From Mesodorylaimus sp. YZB2_4 (Eukaryota; Nematoda; Enoplea; Dorylaimida; Dorylaimidae), in the NCBI GenBank assembly GCA_030248295.1, contig JASANH010000339.1, forward strand, positions 124,001 to 188,000: 64,000 bases of DNA, read 5' to 3'. Below the pieces are notes generated by a model. The model had not been told where the DNA came from. It was given only the letters and a program-made list of their open reading frames with translations, and searched no databases. Shown in pieces: positions 43,404-56,100 of this stretch. Positions within the stretch are counted from its first letter, which is position 1, and each line of letters opens with the position of its first letter. Position numbers and translations under genes: made by a program.

Positions 43404-45086
43404 CGCAAGGGGCCGTGTAGACTCACTTAGGCAGCGGCCGCTCGTTTCAGCCATCGGAAGGGCTCTGACCTGAGCCCGAAGTGCTTACAGAGCAGTTCAG
43501 ACCAGGAACTCAAGACCAGCTCACTGCCGCTGCAAACCAAACGTCACTCGGCCTCCCTCTCGGTCTCGTGCCTGGCTCTGACTTAGGAGAGGCGGGCCAC
43601 TGCAGTTGTGCCTGAACCAGTGCAGGCGTGGATGAAGTCCAGGCTTATTACACTCGTAAGCTTGGCTGGGGAGTGGAGCGTAAAATACTTTGGGGCGCAA
43701 GGAGGACAAGATCTCAAGACTCGTTGGGCGCATTATTGGGCTGGCAGGCTAACCGCAAGGCTGCTGAACTGGACTGAGGAGGGCGGGGACAATCAGCCAT
43801 GCTCCGCGAGCATTCGAAGAATCTTATCCTGTAAGAGTCCCTGTTGGCTCGGGCTGCCATCTCGGAATTACGTGAGTATGTTTTAGCACGTGACCAAACA
43901 CAGGTGCGCGTGCTTGAGGGTGAAAGGACACATTACACAAAATGACCTGTGTACCTGGCCGCGAGTCGAACACTGGCAGGTAAGTGCGCACTCACTCATG
44001 CCAACAGACTAGGCCACGAGTCGTGTAATATGAGCAGAAAATGGTCGGCTGGTCCCTGGAGTGCCCCTGGTCAGAAGTCTGTGAATCGAATGGCGTGGAG
44101 ACACCAATAATGAGATCAAGGCCAGATTCGACTGAACTGGCTTTTGAACACAATGACAATGAATGAACATTCACACATTGGTTAGTAAACATATAACGGC
44201 GTGATAAAAGCATGGAGTGCGGGAACTAAGCAAACTGAGAAAAAACCCTTGAACTTTTCAGAAGGAGTCAATGCAATATCTTTGCTTATCCAGTTCCACT
44301 GGTACTGCAGAATATAAACAGCTCTGCTTCAAAGCTTCTGTCTGGCAGTGGCAAAATGAGATGGTGACTTTGGACGTGTCGGCTGCTTGTAAGATTATGA
44401 ATGAACACTCGATTTCAGTAAAATCCCATGGCAATACTTGTAAAACTGAACAAGCTTTATCAATGCTGTTGCAATGGAATGAGATTTGCTGCCTTCAGGA
44501 CTCGAACCAAACCAAATGGCTGCACCAAACTGGACTGAACCAGCCGAACCAGCAGGAAAACCAGGACCGAAACACAACACAAATGAAGACTAACACTCAG
44601 CACACTGCAAGTGCAGGTGCAGGTTATCCTGGTTTAGTCGAAGCTTGGGTCCCGATCATGGCCACACGTGCAGAAGGGAAGCAGGCCTGGCCTGTGGGAG
44701 AGCACTAGATTGGAGTTAGGAGACTGGATTCTGCGGACTTCGTCGCTCCATCGTCTGCGGTCAATTCGAAAACATTCCCGCCAAAAATTTTAAATACCGC
44801 GCACTGCCTCACTGAAGTCTCGATCACATTGGTTCAACTTCTGCGAGTTACTGCCTGAACTCTGATCCTGAGAGTGTAGACCCAAGAGCTCTGCGGGCAG
44901 TAAGTTATGAACGAGCCACGATAGAGGGGTTTTGCCAAAAGTGGGGAATTCCAACTCGGCGACACATCAGCGCCCAAGACGCAGGTCAATCATTATGATC
45001 GTCCAGAATCCATAAAAGGGCGAAATGTCCCGCAAGTCCCGATATACACAACAAAACCTGGATCACGAAAACACGTCATCAAATCA
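43404..45086. other. Intergenic with a SINE B-like fragment at 43915-44025
   Basis: At 43915-44025 (minus) lies a tRNA-like head: CTCGTGGCCTAGTCTGTTGG, GTGTTCGACTC, and TTTTGTGTAATGTGTCCTTT. A relative lies at 52852-52950. No gene recognised in the remainder. Confidence 0.45.
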
Positions 45087-45710
45087 TCACTTCTTGGACT
45101 TAGGCATGGGGCGGAAGGACTTGCCGAAGGGTTGCTTCTTTGACTTTCCTCCAATCGACGATTTCCCGACTAGCGACTTTCCTCCGACCGATTTGCCCGC
45201 GGTCGATTTTCCCAGCATCGATTTTCCTCCGACCATCGATTTGCCCGCGCCCGATGCTTGTTGCTGCTGCTGCACGGCCTTGGCTTGGGCTTGAATTTTG
45301 GCTTCCCAATAATCTTTCTGGCAATAGGGCTTGTCCTCGACTGGCCAGTGCTTGGTCCCGGCCGCCAACGATTGTCCACATTTGTGGCACACGAAACACT
45401 TTTCGTGCCAGGCCCCCTTGCAAGCTTCCACGTAGCCCTTGTCTCCGATATTTTGTCCGCAGCCTTTGCAAACGGGCATGAAGAGACGAGAGTAGCAATC
45501 GGGACAATGGGGTTTGTGTCGCGGTTGTTCGGGTTCATCGGGCGCTTTCGACTCGTCCATTTGGTATCCGGTTGCCAACGACTTGTTACATGCAGCGCAC
45601 ACGAAACACGTGTCGTGGTAGGGCTTGCCCGACACTCGCAGCATTCTCCCAACGATCATTTGTTCACATTTTGTACATTTCGGCAATTTCAGGAGAGCAT
45701 CGAAATCCAT
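45087..45710 (-). CDS. Two-LIM-domain protein with GKS-repeat tail
   Basis: Single exon, 207 residues. LIM1 uses C12, C15, H32, C35, C38, C41, then after an insert rich in Asp, Glu and Pro (about 51-66) C69 and C72. LIM2 uses C81, C84, H102, C105, C108, C111, C130 and D133. A Gln-rich linker follows, then eight GKS triplets between 156 and 198 (GKSMVGGKSMLGKSTAGKS...), ending in a basic PMPKSKK. LIM domains bind proteins; short LIM-only proteins act in cytoskeleton or transcription complexes. The Gly-Lys-Ser tail is not a P-loop and I know no parallel. It is transcribed away from the JAZF1 homologue. Confidence 0.82.
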   Translation of the reverse strand: MDFDALLKLPKCTKCEQMIVGRMLRVSGKPYHDTCFVCAACNKSLATGYQMDESKAPDEPEQPRHKPHCPDCYSRLFMPVCKGCGQNIGDKGYVEACKGAWHEKCFVCHKCGQSLAAGTKHWPVEDKPYCQKDYWEAKIQAQAKAVQQQQQASGAGKSMVGGKSMLGKSTAGKSVGGKSLVGKSSIGGKSKKQPFGKSFRPMPKSKK

Positions 45711-46086
45711 TGCTTCGCCACTTTTCCACGCACCGTCTCTCGCAACCGACCGTCCTCCGCAATGCCCGGTACCAGAGTGACCCTGGGCAGTGTTTAGACT
45801 GGCATTGTAAAGTGAGACGATGGTTCCTAAAACACAGCTTTTTTACTCGAAATCTATGCATTTTATTTCCGCGCTGGGCAGCTCGATCCGATCTGCGACC
45901 TGAGAACCCAATGTTGGAAGTAAATTCAAATTCCCGCGCAACAGAGTAAATACGCAGGGAATTGTCTGCTAAGCGCGCTAAATACTTGGTTTATAGTCAA
46001 ACGTTTGATTTCAGTGATTTTATTCGATCGATCGATCTCAAATTCAAACTAAACGATCGTATAATAAGTTATTGCACTGCTAGAAA
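45711..46086. promoter_or_regulatory. Bidirectional promoter region, LIM gene / JAZF1
   Basis: Only 376 bases separate the start codons of two divergent genes, so both promoters and 5' UTRs must fit or overlap here. Contains GATCGATCGATC near 46026. No TATA box placed with confidence. Confidence 0.5.
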
Positions 46087-49000
46087 ATGGCAATGTTTTA
46101 CAAAAATATCTGCCGATTCGGTCAATGCAACTTGGAATTCGCGGATTTGTACGATCTAATTCAGCACATCGAAGAGACCCATATTCGTAAGGATTCCTAT
46201 TGATTGATCATGGCTTTTAAGGTAATTTTATTGCAAAACTTATTGCTTCTTCTCTAGCAATTGACGCGGAGAAGAAACCGGATACACAACCGCAAGTTGC
46301 ATGCGCGCCGTTGAGTGCCATTTGTCGGTAAGCAGTCTTGGTTTATGCTATTGTAGTTACTGTAGGCTGCAGCGTGGTATAGGTGCGAATTATCTGCTTG
46401 GCCGAACTCGCATTATGATCGGGTCTTAGAACATGGCATCAGCCAAAATTGAAATCAAGTGTTGACATACCTACTCGGTTTAGAGTCTCAAAATCTGTAG
46501 CCTATGTACAGGTTTCTGCTGAGCTATGATAAGTGACAATGAACTGTAAAAATGTAGCTGAATACGGCGGAGTCCTGCAAGCTATTATATGTGCTCAGCC
46601 AGCCTATTTCAAAGATTTTACACAGCCGCTTTCGATTAGACCAAATGCTAGAAATTTATTTCCCCGGCCCCCATGAAATACAGCGTTTGCTTGTTTCACC
46701 GGACGCGACTCGCGGCAGAAAGGAAAGTGATAGAGTAGCAGCGCCAGTGGTTTTGCGAAACAGGTATCAAGTCAATGCTGATTCGGCCTAAGTTGCGTCC
46801 TGGCTACTGCGATATGCTAGGAGGGAAGGACGTAGGTCGAATGCCATGCATTTTTCCTGAGAATCTCGTTAGTCTTTATCTCTTGACCTGGTGGCTTGAT
46901 CAGGCTGAAATTCAATGTCCAAGACGCCCGTGATCGTAGCAAGTCAGTAAACAGTTACCCGAAGCTTTCTGCATGCTTTCCGACCTGATGTTTGCTTAGC
47001 CGTGCACCTGACTTTGCCTAATTTTGACTGTTTTTCCTTTTTAGCTATTTCCAGAAGCTGCCCGACCAGCCAGCACGTCCCATAGTTCCGGAGGTAACAT
47101 TTCAAGCACCAACGCCGAGCATTCCTTCCGGGGCCCAAGCAGCCGCTGCGATGGCGGCTGCAGCTGCGGCTGCGTCCGTGAAGAAGCGCATTCCAGCCAT
47201 AATCGCCCAGTCGTCGTCGACCTCGCCGGCTGGCAGTGGTCTGATGACGAGTGGTGGCCAGGGTGTTCCTCAAACACCAGTCACCCCGACATCCATTCTT
47301 TTCCATCCACCTGCCAACGTTGCTGTTCGATCTTCGGGAGCCACACCCGCAAGTATGTATAGCTACTATGAGATTGCTTCCCATTTTCTTGTCAATTTCG
47401 GCAATCAATCTCTGGGAATTCGGTGAGATTGATGAGTTTATGCTCTTCAGTTTGCAAATACGAAGCTCCTCATGCCCCCCTGATCCCAGGGTGGGATGTG
47501 GGGCTGTATCACTTGCACTCTTCATTGTACAGCTGACCTTTTTGCAGGCCACATTAGCGATGGAGATGACGAGAGCGCGAGTGTTGGTCGGGAGTCGTTG
47601 TCCTCGGAATCGTCCATGGTTCACGACGAAGGAGGGAGCGAGACGGGTGCTTTGTACAAGTATGCCTTGCCATATGCTCAATGCTGGGTAATGTGTGATT
47701 GTGCCATGTTACAGGATCGTAAGTCCGACTGGCTCGACCGATGAACGTCGTTTCGTGTGCACTGCCCCGGGATGCAAGAAGAGTTACAAGAACATGAATG
47801 GCATTCGCTATCACATCAAGATCTCCCATGCTCACGCTGGGGCTGCTGAAACTCAGCCGTAAGTCCGTGCAATTAAGGTTTCTTGGGATGAAACATGGTT
47901 GTCATGGTTTCTTGGTGACCCGGGTTCCATTCTTGCCGCGGGGAAAGGCAAAGAACTTCTCTCTGCGCCTTTAACGCATAGTGGTGGGCGAGAAATGAGG
48001 AGAGGGGCTCTCTAGTTCAGACCCTTCCACAGGACACGGGCTGGGTAACCATCGTCATGATGGAGGGGAAGCTGGCGCGCGTTCTTGCCATGGTGTGCCC
48101 TGCATGGTAGGCAGGGTCCATTAAGAGGACCGTAAGCCTAGGGAAGGGCCAAAAATCGATGCTCCCTCGGAGCGACCAGCAAGCGTTGGGGTGTGCTGGT
48201 GGAAAGTAGCAAGCGTTGGTGATCAAAAGTCTGAAATCCAGTGGATGGAAGGAGGTTAATATCAGTAGGGGTGCTCGGATGGGAACGTAGCCAAACTAGG
48301 CAGCTTGGGCCACCCTGAGTTTTCAAATACCCTAACGTATGACACCCACATCCATCGTCAGGCTGTGGGCGGGATAGGAGTAGATGCTCTTCGCTGCACC
48401 TTGCCACTGTACAGGGTTGGATTGTCGTTGTGTGAGTGCCTGTGGTTTAATGTTTGTTGATTGCAGAAATGCCAAGAAGTTTCGATGTCAGTGCGGCAAG
48501 GCGTACAAGACTTCTCACGGCCTACACAATCACATGTTGCAAACTAATCATCGCCAGGCTCCAGTGCCGTCTTCGTCGATCTCGAATCAAGGCATGGGTA
48601 ACGTGGGGGCAGGCAGCGGCGCCAATGCCAAGTACGTGGCGGCCATGGCCGGGGTGTCAGCCAGTGCGTCGCAGTTCAAACGGGGATTGCCACTGTCGCT
48701 GATGGCCGGCGGTGGTCAAGCGGGCAACGCGGCAGCCAAGCAACAGGCTAAGGGTCCTCAGGCGAATTTGAATTCGGCTTATTACCCTCAGGGCCCGAAT
48801 GCGAAGGGCAGTAGCGGAGCCAGCGGCAGTAGCACGACCACCTTGCCTAGTGGTGTCAGTGTGCAAGTGAGCAATTTGGGCGGCGGGGCACCGACCACTG
48901 TTCAAGTAGGCCAACAAGGAGCTTTGGGTGTTGCGACCTCGAGCGGACAGTTGGGCGCGGGGACCACTGGCACCCAAGGGCTGCACATGAGTGCTGGTCG

Positions 49001-49196
49001 ACGACTGTCCGCGGCCACGCATCACATGCCGCAGCAGCTGGCGGGACGGCCGTTGAAGATACATCCGGCGGGAAGTGCGGGTGGCATGCAGGGAGTGGTC
49101 GTCAACGCGCCGGCCGGCGTGAATGCCTACAACAGCACGCCAACCAGTGTGACCACAATGGGCGGCAGTGGAGGGCATGACAAGGCCGACAGTTGA
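46087..49196 (+). CDS. JAZF1: JAZF1-like C2H2 zinc-finger protein
   Basis: Exons 46087-46186, 46258-46327, 47045-47352, 47548-47659, 47715-47858, 48467-49196; 487 residues. It begins with the JAZF1-type finger CRFGQC...LYDLIQHIEETH. A Ser/Thr/Pro region contains a poly-Ala run, TPVTPTSIL, and an acidic stretch (SDGDDESASVG) like the human DYEESDSDE segment. Two further fingers follow: CTAPGCKKSYKNMNGIRYH and CQCGKAYKTSHGLHNHML. Human JAZF1 (243 residues) ends soon after; here about 210 residues of Gly/Ser/Gln/Ala-rich low complexity follow. JAZF1 is a nuclear cofactor of NR2C2 and of the NuA4/TIP60 complex; the long tail may add a disordered interaction region. Confidence 0.9.
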
Positions 49197-49535
49197 GATT
49201 TGATAGCAGTGACTATTGATATGAGTTTTATTTTGTTTAATAAGTTAATATTGAAGACACTTGATGGCATGTGCAGCCAAGGGGGCGGGTTGTGTTTTTG
49301 TGCGTTGCTTGATAGAATGGTTTGCGCCTCGAAGGGGCCTGTTTTCGTATTCGGTATAATCGCATTAGGACTAACGGCATCAGCAATTAGAGACGAGCCT
49401 CGCAAGCTAAGTGAGCTGGTTCGATCCTAAGTGGATTAAGGGCCTCTTGTTGGTACAGGTTGGACGGAATCGATTTTTGGTCGACTGATATTTTCGAGGC
49501 CACATTCCTGAAACGAGCACGCACACGGGGTAAGG
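49197..49535. other. 3' gap between convergent JAZF1 and claudin-like genes
   Basis: 339 bases hold both 3' UTRs. No canonical AATAAA was placed for either strand. No other feature seen. Confidence 0.4.
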
Positions 49536-51327
49536 TTAGAACGGATCCATGCATGTGTCGTTTTCGGGCGTAACCACGATCATTTTGGCCCTGAGAGCCA
49601 AGGCCACGTCTTGCTTGCAAGAAGACATGAGGGCGGCTTCCATGCGTTGTCTCCTTTTAATACGCGCCCGTCTCCTGCGAATGCCCTTGCTGTTTATGAT
49701 GAACATGTAGGCCGAGACGGCGGTGAGGACCAGCGAGAAGACGGCTGCCACGTAAGACCAGCCCAGCGTCTGCTGACGATGCGCATTGACCAAGGCTTCT
49801 TGGCACGAGACGGTCGACTGGTTGGTGTAGTAGCGTTGAACGAAGTGGAGCTTGGCTACGAACAGCACCACAGTGCACAAGTACAGGATGCCTAAATGGG
49901 ATCCGACTACAACATACACCACGTCAGTGCGCCTGTGGACAGGCCGGGGTGGACACGGCCAACCACTGAAGGTGCCGTTGTTGAGACTCACTAAGTGGTC
50001 ATTTGGAGAGGGGATGGGGACTGCCTTCTGGTAGACCCGTCCTCGTCTGTGGTGCTTACCTTGCGCAGCCAGGCACATTCCAGCCGCCGTCATCTGCTTG
50101 GGGTGGTTCCTGATGGCACCCAACGTCCCGTTGAACATGGCTGCCAGTGACAGAAGGGCCGAAGTACTGCCCAGAATCAGTGTCAGAGTCTCGGTGACTG
50201 TAAGGGAGACAGTGATGACAGGGAAGGCCGATTGGGCGGGAACTTACCACGAATGGGGTGGTGCTCGTGGAACCGATGCCAAGGCGTTCTTGTGAACATG
50301 TAGTAGTAGCACGAACTTTGGTACATTGCTCTGTCGCGGTGCAGTTGCACACGTAAGGCATCTGCAATGAAATTCGGGTGAGCACCCCAGGGGATTGCTC
50401 GGAACAGTCCAGCTGGGAATGTTGCCTGCAGACTCAGAATGTCCCAGGATGCCGATCGGTAGGTCTGGTCGAGGAGGTGGCTATGACTCCTACGAACTTG
50501 GGCAGACTCAAAAGTGGAAGCAGCGCTAGCTAGCTTACATCCCAGATGGGTTGTTCCAGCTTGTTTGAGCCTCGTTTTCGATGCGTGTCCCTCGCGAGTA
50601 GCGTGCGGGGACAATGCTATCTTAACGATTTATAGATTGTCCCTGGTGTCTCATCAGCCACCTCGGTCGCAATCAGTGGCTGCATGGTGGTCGTATCGGA
50701 TTCCACCTTTATGTCAATTAAAGCAAATGGACAGGACGGGCACTGTAAACATCGGCTTGGGTTTCTGCTTCTAATCTGCCCAGTGTGGAAAAAGCCGGGC
50801 GGGTTGTACAAAGATTTTTTGGCCTTGTAATTTGTACCCGTGCACCAAGGGCTGACGGGAAGGGGGGGCAAACCCCCCGTGGAAGCATACTGTAGTCCGA
50901 ACAAGGTGTGCATTGGCCGACTGTTCCAGCCCAGCTGGCACTCACCTTCCAAGTCATTGCATTCTTTGAATAGGTTTCCATATTCAGTGAAAAGATATAT
51001 TTTGTAGAGGGAAGTGACGGGGTGTGTTTTAGGTCGTTCATGAGTGACCAGTGTTGACAATCCTAATTTTCTCCTTTCGTCGTCGTCGATGATGGAAGCG
51101 CACGACTGGTCGAGGGGGAACTCGACGAGTACGCTGGTGGTCATGTGCAGCTGCTCGTTGTCTCGGACCAGTGTCTCGTTGAAAGTTCTGAGGAGGGGGA
51201 CGAGACTGGCGTAGTCGTAAGTTCTGTACTCCCAGTAGTCTGTGAAGAAGGATATGAGGAACATGGCCACGGCATTCCACAGCAGGATAACATCGCAGTA
51301 CTGAGACAAGTCCACGTCGACGCCCAT
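49536..51327 (-). CDS. Claudin/PMP22-like four-pass membrane protein
   Basis: Minus exons, 5' to 3': 51327-50946, 50361-50248, 50197-50060, 49906-49536; 334 residues. The ATG lies 11 bases after a CCGCAG acceptor, so a 5' UTR intron is likely. TM1 is VILLWNAVAMFLISFF. A large extracellular loop of over 100 residues ends in YGNLFKEC...SSCYYY, which recalls the GLW-C-C motif of claudins. TM2 is LTLILGSTSALLSLAAMF, TM3 LGILYLCTVVLFVAKL, and TM4 SYVAAVFSLVLTAVSAYMF. The cytoplasmic tail is basic (RRRRARIKRRQR). Loop 1 is longer than in true claudins. I infer a junctional or accessory tetraspan; subfamily unknown. Confidence 0.7.
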
Positions 51328-53093
51328 TCCTCTGGCTGCGGACAGAGACAAAGAGGATTCGTGGTGCGTTAGGAAGATAAATAGGCAAGCGAGTGTGGTT
51401 CAGCTGATTGCAATTCCAAATCGGAAATGGCCTCCCCCTGTTGCCCAACCATCTCCGTGATAAATGCTCGCTTCTTTGCGCACAAATGCATTTCCAATCC
51501 CCGCGAGTGGCCAGAATCGTTGAAGCGTCAGTAGAAATATGAAAGCACTCCAATCCTCACCGGCCACCGATTCGAATAGGGCATTGAGTAAGTGGCAGCT
51601 GACATGGAATCCGTGAGAGAATGCAAGAGCAAACCGTGTCCGAGAGCGGACGAGCGGGCAGCCGGAAATGGAAACGAGTCTCACCAAACTGTTCGAGCGC
51701 GCAAGATCTAATCTGTGAGCGAAAATTAAATCAGTTATCCCTGTGCGAGGCCTCGTTCTTGGAGGACGAGAGCAACAACCATCTTTGCTAGAATGATAAA
51801 AAAGAATAGGATTGCTTTCGACCGAGCTCCTCGCATTTTTTGACGCGCTTCCATTTCATTTCCCACGCGCCCCAAGGACGTCATACCTAGGACACAAAGA
51901 TTGCACGCCCAGCCGTTTCCCATCAAACCGAGCTCGCTTTCTCCACTCCACTGCTCGCGTAGAAAGTAGCAACGGGGCGTCCGGTCGTAGGAGCCTTCTA
52001 GGGAGGACACCTGCCAGCCAGACCTGCTCAAAAAGTGGAGCTAGTTGTTGAGGAGATGAGAGCTCAGGCATCCGTTTCGACGGGGGTCACGAACGAATCC
52101 ATTCCGGACACTTACCTGGCACGGTGTGCCAGAGTGCACGCACTCCCTTCATCAACCATATCACGCCTGCTGATTGAATCTTCTAAAAACCCATTCTGTG
52201 AATCAAGGCTGAGCGAGAAACGAATCAATAAAAGTTATCAAAATGAGAAAAGGCGCGCTATCTTGGCCACTGCCTCTTGATTAAGGTTAGCGAGGAGAAG
52301 AGTGAAGACTCACAACGTGCTTGCGTGAGTGAGGTAAAGGAAAAAATGGCACGGTTATGAGTTGGTCGATAATACATAAAAGCCGCTACTAAATTTAAAT
52401 TTACGCGGGAACTACTTAGAACCTGAGCATCAAGTGTGCGTCTGCTTGGACTAGTGTACTGTAACCGCGTAGGCATTTTGATATTTTGTTTTCTCGATAT
52501 TGCGCGATGGATGATTTTGGTTTCGTCAATTAATTTGTTGCAGCTGAATAAGTGTGCAATTTGGAACTAAGCAACTTAGAAAGAATTGAATTGCTGGTAA
52601 GTGTCGAATGCATTTTATTTCAAACTTTTTGCTCCCCTAAATAAAGTAGGCCTATGTGCATACACACGCTGTAGCCAAATGGGTCTACTGTATGTTCACT
52701 GCTTGCAGGCATAGGCCTACTTGGTTTATTCATGAAGTTGTATTTTACGTGTCTCTGTGCGCGCATCATAATAGCATAGCATAACAGTAGTAGTGAGGCC
52801 ATGTAGCATAGCCTGTTCACGCCACCGAACGCTGAACAGGGCATTCGAGGGTGAAGGGACGCATTACACGAAATGATTTAGGCCTTCCGGGCCGCAGGCC
52901 GAACACTCGCCCGTAACTGGCCGTAGTGACAGACGCCTAAGCCACCAGCTCCTTCGCCCCAGCTTTGGCGCTGTCCAATGCATTCATCAAATGTGCAGTG
53001 TTTGAGTTAAAAAGGTGACCCTACTGTCACCGGCTCTCTGGTCAACGACTGCTGCCAACCAACCTGGTTGCCCTAATTGCTCGTTCGTTTCAG
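51328..53093. other. Divergent intergenic region between claudin-like gene and Dicer
   Basis: Holds two promoters. A SINE B-like head in reverse orientation lies at 52852-52950 (GGTGGCTTAGGCGTCTGTCA, GAGTGTTCGGCC). An AATAAA at about 52227 has no assigned gene. No coding exon recognised. An acceptor TTTCAG ends at 53093, 11 bases before the Dicer ATG, so Dicer probably has a non-coding first exon here. Confidence 0.45.
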
Positions 53094-53104
53094 ACGACGC
53101 AGCT

Positions 53105-56100
53105 ATGGCGTTCCGGCAGCAAGAGATCGAGACGGAAAACTTCACTCCTAGGCCGTATCAGGTACTGTATGCAGGTATGACAAATGCTTGTCTTTTTGTA
53201 ACGTTCTCTTCGTTTGCAGCTTGAACTGTTGGAAAAGGCCAAAAAGTCAAATTTGATCGTTCCGCTGGGCACTGGCACTGGGAAAACGTTCATAGCGGTG
53301 ATGCTAATTCGGGAATTGGCCGCCGATGTTCGCATTCCTTTGGAAAACGGCGGCAAACGTTCATTCTTTTTAGTAAATACTGGTAAGATGGCTTTTTTTC
53401 GCTTGCTGGCTTGATCGCGAAGAAAGCCGTTTAGGGGTTTTTAAACTGCATAATTTTCAGTGCCTTTGGTGAAACAACAAGCCGAGGAAATTCGGGTTCA
53501 CACGGATTTGAATGTTAGTGAGTATCACGGAGGGAAGAATACTGATCGATGGACTAGTGACCGATGGGAAAAAGAACTGAAAGAAAATCACGTAAGTGCA
53601 AGCGTCTTTTCCTGTTGAATTTAATTTTCCCGTTTCTGTTCAGGTACTTGTTATGACGGCTCAAATCTTCTTTGATCTTCTTAATCACGGGTTCTTTCGA
53701 ATGGAACGTGCAAATGTCATAATTTTCGACGAATGCCATCATGCCAGGAATAATCATCCGTATCGAGAAATCATGCGCGAATACGGAAAGTGTCTCGAAG
53801 GTATTGGGTGCATTTTTGTTTGCTTTGATAAACGCAACGTGTTTGGCTTTTTTAGGCAGCAGACCACGTATTCTGGGCTTGACTGCATCCGTGCTCAATA
53901 GCGACTCGACTCCACAAAAATTAGAACGAATGATTTTTGAGTTGGAATGCGCTTTGTCGGCCAAGATCGAAACCACAAGCCATTTGACCTCGGTGGCTAA
54001 ATACGGAGCTAAGCCCGAAGTGAGTGGTATCTTCCATTCTTTCCAAATCGACGTTGACCCGACCGTTTTTCAGATGGTTATGCTAAAATGCCGAAACTTC
54101 GAGCTTCGAGACGAATTTAAGAAAGTTCGATCCATTATTCAAAGCGCTATCGAGTTTTGCGACCATTCTGATTTCAATGAGGAGCTGGAAGTGGTTCCGG
54201 GCAAACCAGTCAAGTTGTGTCTGAAGCGTGTCATCGCTACTCTGGAACAGTTGGGACCGTGGTGCGCTTGGCGAGTGTGCTCGCACGTGGAACGATCTTT
54301 GGTCAGGCTCGACAAAGGCTGCATGACGGAGATGGAACAATTATTTATTCTTATGGGTCAAACGGCCATTCGCCAAGCCAGGCTCATGCTCGATCCTTAC
54401 GTGGCCGATGTGGACTCGCTGGACAAAGCCCTGCAGTGGTTGCCCAGTCGGGTGCATCGCTTGCTGGAGGTCTTGCGAGCTATGAATCCTCGAAGGCGGG
54501 AAAATGCTGCTAGGAACAAGGATGGTGCGACGACTAGCAAAAAGGAAGGCAAGATCAAGGAAGACAACGATTTTTCGGGGCTCATTTTCGTAGAGCAACG
54601 GTATATCGCAAAGGTGTTGAAGGTGAAGCGTGCTTGTTGCCGATGGAATGCTTGTATACTTTGAGCCTCACCCATGGGTTGTCTGGTTCGGACCAGGCTG
54701 AATGGCTCTTCCTAGCTGTTCGCACTCAATCCAAGGCTTCCCGCATTTTTCGATTTTGAATTTTTTGTGAAATTTAGTATTTCTCGCTGATTATAAAGGA
54801 TAAGGTTCCTGGATATTGGCATCTGATAATTCCACTGGCTAACCCAAGGAGAGTGGAATCCCCCCTACACCCCGTGTGGTTGTGCATGGTTTGCAGGCGG
54901 CCTGTTCCAATCCTCGATTTTCAATTTTAGGATTGTTTGAAGAAAATTCAAGCATTTTCGAAAGACGATTTTGGATATTTGAAAATCGATTTCATCGTTG
55001 GCTATACTGGGTACAATGTGTCGGAAGAAGAGAAGTTATCGTTGCATAAGAGACAGGAGGAAGTAAGGGGGCATGTGCCCTGTATGTATTATTCCCCTCT
55101 GGTATGTTTGCGCTTGCAGGCTTTGAAAAATTTTCGTCAAAAACATTTGAATCTCTTGGTTGCCACGAGTGTATTGGAAGAAGGTGTGGACATTCGTCAA
55201 TGCAATTGTGTAGTTCGTTTTGATCCTCCGAATAATTTTACGTCTTTTGTTCAATCCCGAGGTAAAACCTGGCCGTGCAATTTATGGCGGGGGTATTGTA
55301 AATTGCGCCTTTTTCAGGACGAGCTAGGAAGGAGAATGCCAAGTTCGTGTTTTTGATCGAGGATCGACAATGCGATGTGTTTCTAAATCAGTTTAAACAG
55401 TATGCAAAAATCGAAGAGGTATGTGAGATGAATTATGGAGAGGGGTGGGGTGGGTAGACCTGGGCGCGTTGCAGATGTCGACCTGTCTGGCACACAGCAT
55501 GCGTGGATGCAGACGGAAGGAATCTGACATTTGAGAAGTTTCTTCACCCTCAGCGTAGCTCTTAGGTTTGTTAATGCAGATGTATGTTCTTGTGTTGGAT
55601 GATAGGCCAAAAATGTGTGTCGACCAGGGGGCGCTCAAGTGCATTTGTATTTCAGATTTTGCTCAATCATTGTCGATCGAGGCAAGTGCCGCCCAAGGAG
55701 GACGTCGATATGAGTTACGCTGACCACGTATTGGCACCTTATTACCCTCCCGCGAGCGAGGACGAGCCGATGGAAGGCCGGCCGCGGGTTACCATGTCCA
55801 CGGCGATTCCTTTAATTAACAGGTGAGCTGGGGGGCGATGTTGGGGTGGTCCTGGAGGTAGTTGTTTTAGGTACTGCGCCAAACTGCCGAGCGACGTGTT
55901 CACGAGGTTGGCACCGAGGTACAGTGTCAATCGGACAATGAGCAATGCTACGGCTTATTATCAGGGCTCGCTGATACTGCCCATCAATTCTCCAGTCAAG
56001 GAAGAGATTCGGGTGAGTTGGAGGAGTCCAGAATTGGTAATTCGGGGGTTTGAACGAGCTGATTTCCAGGGTCCGCTTATGCTAAATCAAAAATACGCTC

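Noticed and set aside
48010..48410. Possible extra exon in JAZF1
   Set aside because: Exons on either side join in frame and in the order of human JAZF1; this stretch has no conserved wording and resembles a degraded repeat.
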